A stretch of 64,000 nt of DNA from assembly GCA_037447655.1 (NCBI GenBank), contig JBBHKE010001925.1, positions 1 to 64,000 on the forward strand, in the 5' to 3' direction. Position numbers and translations under genes: made by a program. Shown one piece after another: positions 44,329 to 55,869 of the stretch. Numbering within the stretch: the first letter of the stretch is position 1; the number at the start of each line of letters is the position of its first letter. Origin of the DNA: Zygnema cylindricum. Lineage: Eukaryota; Streptophyta; Zygnematophyceae; Zygnematales; Zygnemataceae. The notes below the pieces were generated by a model that worked only from the letters and a program-made list of their open reading frames with translations, was not told the origin of the DNA and did no database searches.

Positions 44329-46831
44329 GCGGCGAGCGGCGGAATTTATGGCGTCTCCAACGGCCGCTTCCTTCTGATGATGGAGTGGAGGACAGATAAA
44401 AAATACGAGTGCGCAAATGAAGCAACGTATATTATTTTTAATGTCCGTACAAATATCCGTACACTGTGACATACGAAATTTACGAAACAAGCGAATACTA
44501 CGTAGTTTTCGGAAAAAAGTCCAAATCCGTACGAATTGGACATCTATGTTTTGTACGGGTTTTTGTCAAACCAGAATTAGTACCCTTTTGCCAGGTCTTA
44601 TATGACAAAGCTTGTCGTGTGACCTATTCCACTCTTTTTAGTTCTGCTAGAAAGGTTAGCCTTTTTCTTATTTTTTTATCGTATTTTTCGTACTAAATAT
44701 CTTTTTTCTACTTTTGAGCATAGCTGTTCACAGCCTTTAGTGCGAACGATTCAATGGCGACTAATTATACGTAACGAACGCATTGAACGTTTTGAACAAA
44801 TTGTTAAAAATCGTACACGTCCGTACATATAAAACAAAAAAAAAATTACATATAGTGCAATTTGTAAGTTCTCCTTTAAATGAGCGCTAAACAATTATAA
44901 ATATTTGAAGACGTATCGCACTCGATAAATATGCCGGAATTCTTTCATCAACTGGTAGCGGAGAATGTGAGAACAAGCTTCTGCAATATGTGACCAGGAT
45001 TCAAGAGTCAGCAAGCACAAATTTTTGTCAAAGTCCGTCTGCCTGATACTATCTAACCGACATTCATGGCCGCTTCTCTCTCTATCTTTTCAACATTCCA
45101 TGGCGGCTTCTTTAAAAAAAAAATGAAGAAGACGCCTGTACAGTTTCAAACCTACCGCTCGAAAATAGTGTGACGTTACAACGTCTCATTTCGAAAATGT
45201 CCGTATATTTTCGATGAAATGACGTACAGGTTCCGTGATATTGTTGTTCAATTCACTGGACAGAAAAGTACCAATAACTGCGACGTATCTTTTCCTCGAA
45301 TTCCATACATTTCCGTATAAAACCGTACATTTTATGACCAAATACTGTACTTTTCGTGTTAATTGTCCGTTCAGTTTACCAGACAAAAAATACAGCGCGT
45401 TGTTTTGCAATTTTTTCAACAGTCACGAATTATACATTTCTATCGGAAAAATTGAAAAAAATCGCACGATTTGAACAACACTGCTTTTGAGTGAGAGATT
45501 AAGTACGAGGAGCCATAAATCTTTCGAGACTTTGCCTCAGGTGACAATCTCAGATCTTTGTTGTCAGGTCAAGATCCGAGCAACACCCTTCAGGGTTTAT
45601 TTAGAGTTTTTAATGTTTTAGTTAGAGAAATTATTCATATTATGCCAATAAGTTATTACTGGTTTCGCTTCTATTTTTGTAAACCCCGATCTCTTGAAGA
45701 TAGTTCTAAGAATGTGAAAAGTACTAAAGAACGTCTCTCTCGTAGTTTTTTTCAAAAAAATGTTTTTTGTAGTATTGTGAATCGGCAAGAATTTTTTCGC
45801 AACAACACAAATATCGATAGTTGCCGGTTATCGAACGGTTAGGGGTCCCGATATATCGCTCCGAGACCAACAAATTTTTTGTCGGCGATAAGTGGAAAGA
45901 ATGTAGTACGCTATATAATAGTACTTTATATTATACTGTATAATATTTTCTCTTTATATAGCGTGGCATGCCACGTGTAACAAGTTATTCTGTACTTTGT
46001 GTAACGGAATAACGGGGGTTCAGTACAACAGAATAAACCGTACAAATGTATGGTACGAACCGTACAATTATCGCAGATCGTTATCGGTACAGGTGTTATC
46101 GCGATAAAGAAACCGATATAATCGGTATTTTATCGGCGATAACACCGGTGTCGATATATCGTGCCTACATATGGATTATCAGCAAGCCAAAAAAATGTAC
46201 ATATCTATTATCGGCAAAACCTTGCCGATACACAACACTAGACTTTTCTGACCCGCAACTTGACTCGATGTTCTCAAACCCAAAATGGTTATCCTTGCTA
46301 CGGACTACCATAAAGCTTCATAACTTGCAAGAAATTCTTTCGTCTTAAATTTAAAATTAACATAAAATAACATAAATAACATAAAATAACATAAATATAC
46401 AAGCAAAAGAAAAGGGATAAAGAACAAAACATGGAAAATAAGACAATAATAACAATAAAATGAAACAATCATACAAAAGAAGAAAAAAAAGAGGAAAAGG
46501 CACAACAAAAGGCAATAAATTAAAATATGGAAAAAAAAAAGATATTTGTAAAGGAAACTCATTGTCTAACCCTACCCATCGCTATCTTCTCCTCTCTCTC
46601 TCCCTTCTCCCCCTCCTCCCGCTCCCCCTGTTAAAAAAAGGCAACTACCTTGGCCAAAATACTCTTGCATATAATATTTATTTTTTAAGTGGGGCACTTT
46701 CTCATCCACCACCGTGATCTCCCCTTTCACTGTCTCTCTCCTAATCGTTCTACCCTCTCCCATTTCCCTCTAAAGAAAAATTGCTAAAATACTTCCTAGG
46801 AATGTTGAGAAAAGACTTAAAATTTATAATA
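44329..46831. other. Intergenic DNA, no gene seen
   Basis: 44331-44440 is an inverse copy of the 43.8 kb repeat. 45890-46230 holds several TATCGGCGATA/CGATATATCG palindromic phrases. 46345-46540 is A-rich. No recognisable coding sequence on either strand. Confidence 0.6.
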
Positions 46832-48160
46832 TTACAGACGTGGACGAGGAGGTGGTGGGCGACGAGGGGGGCTAAAAGAAGGGTTTGGAGGAGGTTTGCG
46901 TGGAGGGAGAGCAGGAGAGGGAGGTCGGCTGCGAGGAGGAGGCCTTAAGGAGGGTGGCTTTCGGGGAGGAGGCCTTAAGGAGGGTGGCTTTCGGGGAGGA
47001 GGCCTTAAGGGAGGTGGCCTACGAGGAGAGGGAGGTGGCTTGCGAGGAGGAGAGGGAGGTGGCTTGCGAAAAGGAGAGGGAGGTGGCTTGCTAGGAGGAG
47101 AGGAAGGTGGCTTGAGAGGAGAGGGAGGTGGTATTTGTGGAGGAGGAGAGGTAGGTGGTGTTGGTGGAGGAGAGGGAGGTGGTATTTCTGGAGGAGAGGG
47201 AGGTGATGGCTGTGGAGGAGGAGAGGAGGGTGGCCTAGGAGGACTGGGAGGGGGAGGAGTTAGAGGTAAGGACGTCTCATCCGGACAATTTGGCACATAT
47301 GATCTAACATCTAGCGAGTAAAATATTTGAGAATAGTCAACTTTTCTCGTGTAACAATAACAAGTCGTTCCCAAAATCGTAAACCCGAATAGAAACATAC
47401 ATGATGTCATGCAATCCATGGGAACTGAAGTTTCTGGGAAGCTATCATAGTCCGATGTGTTAAAACCGTAATTGTAAAGATAAAATCCTGGGGGATTTGT
47501 ACTGTTAGTTGGGATACTACAAGGCGGTAACGTTGGAGAGGGAGATGGGCCATAATCAACTGGAGGACATGAGTTAATATAGGACGTTGTTGGGGCATCC
47601 ACGGGATTGGCGGTGTCATAATCTATTTCTCGGATATAACAAAAACAATATGGCGTTAAAGGAGTACCTAGAACTTGAATAAAAAAACCAAACCCAAACC
47701 TTTCACATCGTTGAACACACCAAGGAAGGCCTGTTAAACTTATGCTGAACCCAACGCCATCGCCAATGGCATTAAAAAAAGAATATGGGTATTGGTAAAA
47801 GTTGGGAAGTGTACTATTTGGTTGGACCCAACAAGGAGGAGGAGGAGGGACTAGAGGGGGAGGAGGAGGAGGCTCATCAGGACAAAGAGTAACATATGAT
47901 GTTTCTTCATCCTGTGTTACCTCTTCATCGCCGTATGTGATCTGGTTAGAGTAACAATAACAGAACAAAAATCCGTCATGCTTTAAAATGAGAAAACCAA
48001 AGGTTTCCGAACAATAGTACGAACACTCGAGAGGTGAATCAACAACCCAACCATCGTTATCACTTCCAGAAAAGCCGTAGCTATAAACGTAATAGCCTGG
48101 TGGAGAAGTACTGTTGGGAGACAACCAACAATCTGGTAGGCGCGCACAAATGGAAAAAGA

Positions 48161-48255
<95 letters not shown>

Positions 48256-48677
48256 CAGTGCTGTTAAACGGTGCTGTAAAATTATATTTAAGAGAAAATA
48301 ATATTTAATAGAATCCAATTATGGTGCAGTTGAAGTATATCGAAGAGAATTTAAATGATTTTAATAAATAATAATAATTATATGTAAAAAATATCATATG
48401 ATGTATAAATAATGGATTCCGACAAACTAACACTCGATTCGTCAACCGCCGTAAAATTTCCAAAAAGAACAAGAATAAAGAAGGGAGGGGGAGGGGGAGG
48501 GGGAGGAGGAGGGAGAGGGGGAGGGAGAGGGGGAGGGGTGTGTGTTCATGACACACCTTGACTTTGGACCGACTGGAAAGTTGAAAAAAACGAAAAAATA
48601 AGTAGTACTATGAAAATCTGTTGAGAATTTTGATTTCCTCTGTTTCCATTGACAAAAAAAATATTTTTTTCTGCCAT
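46832..48677 (-). CDS. Secreted protein with three Cys-rich repeats and basic proline-rich tail
   Basis: Two exons (48677-48557 and 48132-46832) join in phase at G|GTGTGT...CCAG|AT and give 473 aa. Residues 1-40 look like a signal peptide (hydrophobic QQIFIVLLIFSFFSTF, cut near SVQSQ). Three homologous units start at Cys 42, Cys 141 and Cys 245. Each has NST-x-P...Y-x-Y-x-F, then C-x3-C, FGF, a CYCY or CFCY motif and a final SY-x4-CP. The spacing recalls short WSC-type Cys-rich carbohydrate-binding modules, but I cannot confirm that. Each NST is an N-glycosylation sequon. Residues 331-473 are (S/R/K)PPP repeats, like algal wall hydroxyproline-rich glycoproteins but strongly Arg/Lys-rich. Likely role: extracellular matrix or wall (inference). 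An ATG 18 bases further upstream (48695) is also in frame. Confidence 0.85.
48133..48556 (-). repeat. Intron of the Cys-rich protein gene, with (CT)n and CCCCCT tracts on the sense strand
   Basis: The single intron contains an uninterrupted dinucleotide run at about 48168-48250 (GA on plus, CT on the sense strand) close to the acceptor. At 48482-48539 there is a C-rich polypyrimidine tract right after the donor. Both are pyrimidine on the transcribed RNA, as in the helicase gene on the other strand. Confidence 0.9.
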
Positions 48678-49369
48678 CGTGAGCTGTCGCTTCATATGTC
48701 GCCTAAAAACAAAAAAGAAAAAAAAACACACAAAACAAAAAAATGGACCGTCAGAAAATTCAAAACCATGTTTAGAGAATGTTAGTCATTTTATTTGTTT
48801 TTCGTTTCTGGATCAAATCAGAATTAAAAAATAAAAAATAAAATAAAAACAAAAATAAACTAAAAGGACTAATCCACTTTGTATTCTTTTTCCGAGGGTA
48901 TCCCATTTTGATAAAAAACATCTTTTCCAACAGAATATACATAAAAAGAACAGAAGAAATATCAATTTGATTCAAAAACATATAAAAAAAAAAATGAAAA
49001 GGGATGGAAATTAGGAAGTCTTACCGAAATAAAAGTCGAATCGGTGATTTAAAAAAGCATTTCTATTCAAATATTTAAAATCCTTTCTAAGGTAAAAACT
49101 ATATTGTTGCTTATTTGTGAAATATGAAACAATTTTTGTGTTTTTGTTCTTTATAGAAAAAAAAAAACTCTCTATCTTATTTCTAAAATGAGAAAAAAAA
49201 AACAAAATAAAAAGAGAAATAATGAAACAAACATAAACAACAATTTTAAAAATAGGCGAAACAAAAACTCGGGAACACATCCTAAGCGATAAGACACGTG
49301 GCAAAAAGATACTACTTTGATTTAATAAAAAATCCGTACAGTCATTAGACTTTTTGCGCTCTGAGACGG
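48678..49369. other. AT-rich flank, no gene seen
   Basis: Upstream side of the Cys-rich protein gene: A-rich on the plus strand, with no recognisable coding sequence or clear TATA element. A promoter must lie here but cannot be placed. Confidence 0.55.
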
Positions 49370-49587
49370 TACACCGTGTATCGCAATTAGTGTTATTTTT
49401 TTCGCCACTTAAAACATCTTTTTTCCTTACACACGTGTCCGATTTTCATACAAAGACCGCCAATGGGAAGGTGGGAATCTTGGCTGTCAATCGCAACTGT
49501 CGGGTTCATTATCCGACAAGTGTTTACGGAGAAAAGATGTTTAAAACAGCAAAAAAAACATTAACACTAATAGCGGTACAGGGTGTA
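49370..49587. mobile_element. MITE, family D, copy 4
   Basis: 218 bp from TACACCGTGTATCGCAATTAGTG to CACTAATAGCGGTACAGGGTGTA. The family D landmarks TTTTTCGCCACTTAAAACATCTT and TACGGAGAAAAGATGTTTAA are present. Confidence 0.83.
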
Positions 49588-49956
49588 CAGTACAATACTG
49601 TAGCTCAAACTTCTGCCGTACAATTGGCCAAGCTCCGTAAGTTATGGAAATACCGACGGTCTTCATTCGCGATTTTCTGTACGGAAAACAATTGACCGCC
49701 GAAACCCCAATGATTGTGGTGGCCGCGGAATTGGGCGAGATTATTTGTCTTTTTAAGACTCTATTAGGTTCTAAACTTCAAAATACGAAATCGACCGTTG
49801 CGCGATTGACGCGTGGCCCTGTAGTTTGGGTTTATCAGGGTTTTTAAGGATTTTTTAGGGTTTTATAGGGTTCTTGTCATAGTTCAGTTGTAGATTTTTG
49901 GTCTCGCGTAGATTTTGTTTGGCGACGGTCAAGTCGGGTTGAATACGTTTGAATAT
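49588..49956. other. Unassigned 370-bp stretch between MITEs
   Basis: A 67-codon open frame at 49644-49847 (plus) has fairly even codon use (TAETPMIVVAAELGEIICLFK) but matches nothing I know. It ends in an AGGGTTTTTAAGG telomere-like run (49836-49875). It could be a gene scrap carried between elements. Confidence 0.35.
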
Positions 49957-50158
49957 TTCACCGCGAATCGTTATAGACTATAGAAATTATTAGTGTAAAG
50001 AAAAAATTAGCGTCATTCATTCTAATTTATTGCTAGGAGACGTGGTAGATTATGGTCCACCTCTTTAAAAAGTGTAATTTGTTCTATTTAAGGTATCAAT
50101 GTCAAAATTTTGGGGTGCCGATATAGCGTACATAAGGCTAATAACGATTCACGGTATA
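49957..50158. mobile_element. MITE, family A, copy 3
   Basis: About 202 bp. The interior is nearly identical to the copies at 14295 and 16207 (AATTAGCGTCATTCATTCTAATTTATTGCTAGGAGACGTGG...). The ends TTCACCGCGAATCGTTAT / ATAACGATTCACGGTATA are slightly decayed. Confidence 0.83.
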
Positions 50159-50384
50159 CCTTTCGTACTTTGATTTTTAGCGTGTAAACATCACTTTATT
50201 GGTAGACTCCTAATGCACATTCTCATGTGACCAAAACTTAATCTTGTTAGGTTATAACTTCGTCACAACTCTATATATTAGGCCCGTAATATTAATTATC
50301 TTAATTACACAACAGTCACATTTTGAGAATTCTTTCACAATAAGACAGATATAAACCGGTATAGGACTTGAAGTGTGTAACCCT

Positions 50385-50570
50385 TCAAGTCCCTCTCACC
50401 CTCTCTTTCTCTCTCCATATATCCATCACTCCCTCTCACCTTCCCTCCTCTCCCCATTCCCCTCTCTACATCTCTCCCTCTATCCCTCTCACCCTCTCTC
50501 CTTCTTCCCTCCCTCCTCTCTCCTCTCTCCATTTTTCCCTCTCCACACTCTCTTTGACTCTTTGCCTCTT
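50385..50570 (+). repeat. CT-rich tract upstream of copia-2
   Basis: Pyrimidine-rich sequence (CCCTCTCACCCTCTCTTTCTC-type) outside any recognised gene. It ends near the probable left border of the second copia element. Confidence 0.85.
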
Positions 50571-50584
50571 CGGTCCTCCCCGTT

Positions 50585-51226
50585 GGGATATTTTCGTTTC
50601 GCGGTATTTCCGCGAAGCATCATACCAACATTTGTTTGCTTGACGCAAAGTGTCGCGTCATCATACAAAAAGTACTACGTCGTTTCTCGACGGTACTTTT
50701 GATTTCCGCGAACGAAATGTTCTATTTCGTTTCGCGTCACTTTATGTTTTCGTGCGCAGGTGTTTCAATTTGCGTGCACGTGTGTTCGTGGAGCGACACG
50801 TGTTTAAGTCAACGTTTGGAGTTAGTCGTTCGAAGGAATAAAGCGTGTGCTACTTTCTTCGTAGAACTTTCACTTGCAGTGTGTACAGTCAGCTAAGGAC
50901 AGCCTTCGTCGTTACACTAAGTTTTGCTTGTCTTATCTTGTTGTCTCTTAGTGTAGAGTAGCGAATATATAGGCAGCAATGTATATGTGCAGAGTATTGA
51001 ATCTTATATGATTGAATCTAGAGGATTAATTTTAGAGTAAGAGATTATTTAAAGAGGAGGGAGAAGAGAGAGAAGAGAGAAGATAGATGATGTAAAGAGG
51101 CTTCGGCCAAGAACTTATAAATATTTTTGGCTAAAAATTCCTCTTGTCTTTTATGAGCTTCCGCTGTGTAATGATTTATGTTTTGTGAATTATTTTGAGT
51201 GAATGTCTTTTGCTCAAGATCCTACA
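50585..51226 (+). repeat. 5' LTR of copia-2 (left border approximate)
   Basis: Ends CCTACA just before a primer-binding site. It shares short ordered blocks with the region after 55870 (TTTCGTTTCGCGTC; CTTGTC...CTTAGTG...AGAG), so the two are diverged LTRs. The left end is not fixed by a target duplication. Confidence 0.5.
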
Positions 51227-51241
51227 ATTGGTATCGGAGCT
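51227..51241 (+). other. Primer-binding site of copia-2
   Basis: ATTGGTATCGGAGCT matches the TGGTATCAGAGC sequence complementary to initiator methionine tRNA that is standard for plant copia elements, with one mismatch. Confidence 0.82.
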
Positions 51242-51268
51242 TGTGCTTCGGAGATAGAGAGAGAGCGC

Positions 51269-52440
51269 ATGGGAAGGAAGAAGAATAGAAATACTCCTTC
51301 CCCCATGTCGACTTCGGAGAGAGCAAGAGAGTTCAGTTTTTCGGGTTCTCAATTTGAGGAGACTCGGAATACGGAGAGAAAATTCGAGGAAATGTTTGAC
51401 ACACTTATGAGATATGTAGATTCCCGTTTTCAAACTCAACCGAGTGAGAGCAAAGAAAACACTTCCTTTCCGTCTACCGATGCATTCATTGGAGGAGCTA
51501 ATGAGAGTGAGAGAAAAGAGAGGATTAGGAAGGGAAAGTCGAAGATAGAAAAAGAAGAGTCCGAGTTTGACGAAGGATTGGAAAACGAAGAAAATTATAA
51601 TATGTCGGGGAAATCCGTGGCCTTTAATGGTTCCAATTATGCCGTTTAGAAGAAGTTTATTTCAGGCCAACTTATTCTCAAGAAGCTTAGGAGAATTGTC
51701 AACGGAGAAGAGAAAATGCCACTCGAGAGTAAAGCACGTGCTCAATGGAGGTTGAAGGATATTGCGGCAATGACCGGTTTGATGAAGAATTGCACTTCTT
51801 CCGTGCTTGATCATTTCCTTGCTCACGGCACAGCCCATGCGTGTTGGCAAGCACTTGAGGAGCAATATGAGAAAGGCGTTGAGAACAAGGGTCAATATGT
51901 TTATACGGACTATGAATTTTAAAATCAAGTCAAATGAATTGATGGATGATGCCGTGAAGCGTTTCAATATTATACTCGAGCAATTAATCAACAATGGCCG
52001 AGTTATCTTGGATGCGGAAAAGTTAAGCGTTTTTCTTAATGCTTTACCCGCGAAGCGTTCGCATCTTAAAGCTATTTTACGAGCGAAGGCGGATAACACC
52101 TTCGGATTCACCGTCAAATTTATCAAAATGTTGGAGGGAACTCTATCGGCTTCTTCAAGTGGAGGAGGAGGAGTTCTCAACTCTACTACTCCCGAAACCC
52201 CGGATCTTAACTATGTCGGTGGTAGAGGAGGTGGTAGAGGAGGTGGCCTGAGAGGTGGTGGTGGCGGCCGAGGCAACAAGAGGGAGCAAGGTCGTCCACC
52301 GAATGTCCCTTCAGATCTTTCCAATGTTCATCTTGTCCGGATAAGGATAAGCAATGTCATTTTTGCGGTAAGTGGGGGCATACGATCCCTCAATGTTATG
52401 CAAGAGTGGAAATTCCCGAATTAGAAGAGGAGGTGGAGGA
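51269..52440 (+). pseudogene. copia-2 Gag with RGG-rich region and zinc knuckle
   Basis: Probable start at the ATG of MGRKKNRN (51269); the frame also reads upstream through the primer site, so ATG 51203 is not credible. Contents are a charged N-terminus, the Gag core (ESKARAQWRLKDI ... ACWQALEEQYE), LNALPAKRSHLKAIL, a GGRGGGRGGGLRGGGGGRG stretch (about 52218-52280) and a CCHC knuckle CHFCGKWGHTIPQC (about 52350-52400). A TAG at 51647 (where Trp is expected) and frame changes near 51920 and 52370 break it. Confidence 0.85.
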
Positions 52441-53560
52441 GGTGATAGAGGCGCCCGAGCTGGCGACCGAGGAGGAGGCCGCGGTGGTGGCCGTGGTTAC
52501 GGTAATGCAAATTACTTTGACTATGGTAATGAAACCGGTGATGAGTTTCCGGTTCTTAATCTTACCCTTGATTCGGTAAGTAGTGGAGGAAATTTGGAGA
52601 AAGAATGGATTATTGATACGGGGGCATCTCACCATGTTTGCACGGATGCTAACTTGTTCGTTGATATGAGGGAACTCACGGTTCCAAAGTTTATTACGGT
52701 TGCAAGCGGCCATGTCATTTCGGTTGGTACGGTTGGCACGGTTCGGCTTGATTTTCTTTCATGGGATAATGATAGGAAAGAGAGATCGACGGAGTATCTT
52801 CTACAAAATACTCTTTATATTCCAGAAGGTTCGGTCAATTTGTTAAGCGTTCCACAAATCCAAAAGAGTGGTGGAAGCTTACTTGCGAGAGGTGATCAAT
52901 CTATCGAGATTTGGAATGAGAAGGGGAATGTTATTGGAGAAGGAGTTATGACGGATGCGAATCATAGTCGGCTCTTATGGAGAAAGCCGAAATCTAAAGT
53001 TCCCACCGTGGGAATTTCACACCAAATTTCGGAGTTGAAAGGTGATCTTACCTTATGGCATCATCGATGTGTCACACATCCGAGGTAAGTTTGAAGAAGA
53101 TGATTCGTCATTCTTCGGTGAGGGGTTTGGACCTTGCATTCGGTGAGAAGGTGAACGGATGCGGAAGATGTAGTAAAGGACGTCAAATTCGGAAATCCCA
53201 TCCGAATAAAGACATCAAGCATCGAGCTCGAAGTCCTTTGGAGGTTGTCCACATCGATCTTTGTGGGCATATTAAACCCGAGAAAATTGGAGGTAATAAA
53301 TATAATTTGGTGATTGTTGATGACTTTTCCCGAAAGTCATGGGTGTATTTATTGAAAAAGAAATTGGATGCATTTGAAAAATTTAAAGAATGGCATGTGA
53401 TGGCCGAAAGGCAAATTGATAAGAAGCTTAAGTCCATTCGTTCGGACAATGGAGGGGAGTTTGTTATTTTTGAGGGGTATTGCAAGGAGTGGGGGATAAA
53501 GCATCAATTAACGGCGCCTTATTCTTCGGAATCAAATTGAGAGCCCGAGAGGAAGAATTG
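52430..53560 (+). pseudogene. copia-2 protease and integrase N-terminal half
   Basis: A second RGG-type stretch (GARAGDRGGGRGGGRGYG) precedes the protease motif WIIDTGASHHVC (about 52608). The integrase zinc region starts near 53055 (LWHHRCVTHP, then a frameshift, then CGRCSKGRQI). The core has VVHIDLCGHI (first Asp, about 53245) and IRSDNGGEF (second Asp, about 53437). A TGA at 53538 precedes PERKN, which holds the third acidic residue. Confidence 0.88.
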
Positions 53561-54400
53561 TACCTTACAAGAAATGGTACGTGCGATGGTTCATAGCTCC
53601 GGACGAGAGATGTTTTTGTGGGGAGATGCGATTCTTACGGCGAATTATATTTGTAAACGAAGACTCACTTCGGTTTCCGGAAGTACAACACCGGAGAAGT
53701 TATGGAGTGGGAGAAAGCCCACGGTTCATCATTTGAGAATTTGGGGATGTCATGCTACGGTTTATGTGGAATCAATTAAGAGGAATGAGAAATTTGCTCC
53801 AAGGTGTTGGCCGGGAATTTTTGTTGGTTATAGTGTGAATGGGAATTTGTACCGAGTGTATGATCCGGCTCGTCACACCGTGGAGGAATCTCGAAATGTG
53901 GATTTTCATGAGGATCTCAAATCCACCATGAATTCCGTGGGGAAATTTAAAGAGAATTTGGATTTTTATGAGGAGAGTGAAATTGAGAATTTTCCATTCA
54001 TTAGGGATTCGGAATCCGATGAGGAACCCAATGTAGAAAGTCAAAAAAAAAATTGGGGAAATTGGTTGAAGTTGAATTTGAAAGAAAGAGTAACGGATCT
54101 TTGGATTCCCGAGTGCCTTCGAACATTCGAAAATCTCAAAGCTCTAAATCGAGTTGTAAATCGAGTGAGAAGGAAATTGAAATTGAATCCGAGGAAGAGA
54201 AAGAGGAGAAGGAGGAGGAGCAAGTTCTTAGAAGGAGATCTCGGAGTACAAAGGGGAAGAAACCGGAGAAACTCACTTACGATCGAAAAGGGGAAAATGC
54301 ATCGAATTCGCATTATTTTCTTTCCGATGCTAAAGAGACGGAGTTTCTCTTGTAGCAATCGCTTACGGAAAATATGACCGGCGACCCTCAATCTTATGTC
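53561..54400 (+). pseudogene. copia-2 integrase C-terminal half and linker
   Basis: Continues with MVRAMVHSSGREMFLWGDAI, then EKLWSGRKPTVHHLRIWGC and GIFVGYSVNGNLYRVYD, the standard copia integrase tail. A long acidic then basic linker leads towards RT. It stays open for over 260 codons, but the frame after about 54050 changes character and is probably shifted. Confidence 0.85.
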
Positions 54401-55869
54401 GAGGCAAGGAGGTTGACCGATTGGGAGAGTAAGTGGAAACCGGCGTGGGAGAAAGAATTTTAATCGGTGGTTGATAATCAAACTTTTGAGGAAGAAAAAT
54501 TACCGGAGGGGAAAAAGGCGATAGATGTAAAGTGGGTATTTGAGACGAAGACTGGAGCTTCAGTTGAAATTGTTAAGTACAAGGCGAGGCTTCTTTGTAA
54601 GGGCTTCCAACAACGTGATGGAATTGATTTTAAGGAGATTTATGCTCCCGTGGTGACGTTCGACTCACTACAGATTATTATTGCACTTGCAGCGATGGGG
54701 AAGAAGCACGTCCATCAAATGGACGTGGAAACTGCGTTTTTAAATGGCGAGTTAGAGGAAGAGGTATACATGAAGGTACCGGAAGGCGTGTCTCCTTTGC
54801 AGGAAGGAAATGTACGGCGTTTGCGAAATTCGTTAAATGGTTTGAAACAGGCGCCGCGCACGTGGTATTAAAGACTTCATCAAGTACTATTGAAATTCGG
54901 ATTTGTACGGACTACGTCCAATTCTGGAGTTTATGTGAAAGATGGAGTTGACCAAATCAACTTTTCTGTTTATGTGGATGATTTCTTGATGGCATGCGAC
55001 AAGTTGGATGGCATTAATGAGTTGAAATAATACCTATAATTACATTTCAAAGTAACGGATCTTGGAGAGGCACGATATATTTTGGGGATTCAAGTGATAC
55101 GCGACAAAGAGGGGAACATTAAATTGAGTCAAGCTCAATATTGTAAGGAGATTTTGGAGAGATTTGGTATGACTGATGCGAAACCGCTTTCGACGTCGTT
55201 GGATGCAAATCCACACATTCGCAAATTTGAGGAAGAAGATTCTGACGATGTACCATATCGAGAGGCGGTTGGTTCACTTATGTACCTTAGCGTTAGTACT
55301 CGTTCACATAATTCGGCCGTGGTTTCCATCCTCAACCATTATTGTCACAAGCCAAAGAAGGCGAATTGGGAGGCCATTCGACGTATCTTTCGATATTTGG
55401 TTGGAACGATTGATTTTGGACTTTTATTTACTTCTGACAAAAATTCTCTTGAGTGTGTTGGGTATTGTGATGCGGATTGGGAAGGCGATTTTGATTCAAG
55501 TAAGTCCACGTCAGGGTACTCAGATATGCATTTGTGTTTGGTGGAGCGGCGATTTCGTGGAGTTCGCGTTTGCAACCAACCGTGGCGCTAAGTTCAACGG
55601 AGGCCGAGTATATGGCGGCGTGCCACGCAAGCAAAGCATCTATATGGATAAAAGAAATGTTAAGCGAACTTGGATTTTTGATTGGATGCTTACAAATTTT
55701 TACGGATAGTATGAGTTCGATGGCACTTGTGAAAAATCCCGTTTTTGAAACGACACTTGAGGAAGCTGCCGATATGCTTACTAAGGCGGCGACGTTTGAT
55801 GTGCTTTTAAGAGGAAGACCTAAATTAGGGTTGTTGTGACATAGACGATTCTTCAATGAAGAGGGGGAA
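54401..55869 (+). pseudogene. copia-2 reverse transcriptase and RNase H
   Basis: The RT begins near WESKWKPAWEKEF (stop at 54462). It has IDVKWVFETK, VHQMDVETAFLNGELEEEVYM (about 54710) and NGLKQAPRTWY (stop at 54869). The catalytic YVDDFLMA is near 54972 and ARYILGIQV near 55070. RNase H follows (VGYCDADWEGDFDSSKSTSGY, a frameshift near 55515, then ALSSTEAEYMAACHASK and FTDSMSSMALVKNPV). No intact enzyme is encoded. Confidence 0.9.

Larger units (their letters stand above)
51227..55869 (+). mobile_element. Ty1/copia retrotransposon (copia-2), internal region, degenerate
   Basis: Internal region between primer-binding site and polypurine tract with the full copia order: Gag, protease, integrase, RT, RNase H. 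At least six in-frame stops and several frameshifts break it. Several stops are at positions where family members have Gln (EF-stop-SVVDN, TWY-stop-RLHQ, LK-stop-YL-stop-LHF), consistent with C-to-T decay. It is unrelated in detail to copia-1: LTRs, Gag and primer site all differ. Confidence 0.9.

Noticed and set aside
46885-47321. Plus-strand Gly-rich frame (GGGLKEGG...)
   Set aside because: Antisense of the proline-rich tail of the minus-strand gene.
49644-49847. 67-codon open frame between two MITEs
   Set aside because: No recognisable motif or splice context; recorded only as an unassigned stretch.
51203-51268. Upstream ATG of the copia-2 Gag frame
   Set aside because: It would start inside the LTR and read through the primer-binding site; the ATG at 51269 is more credible.
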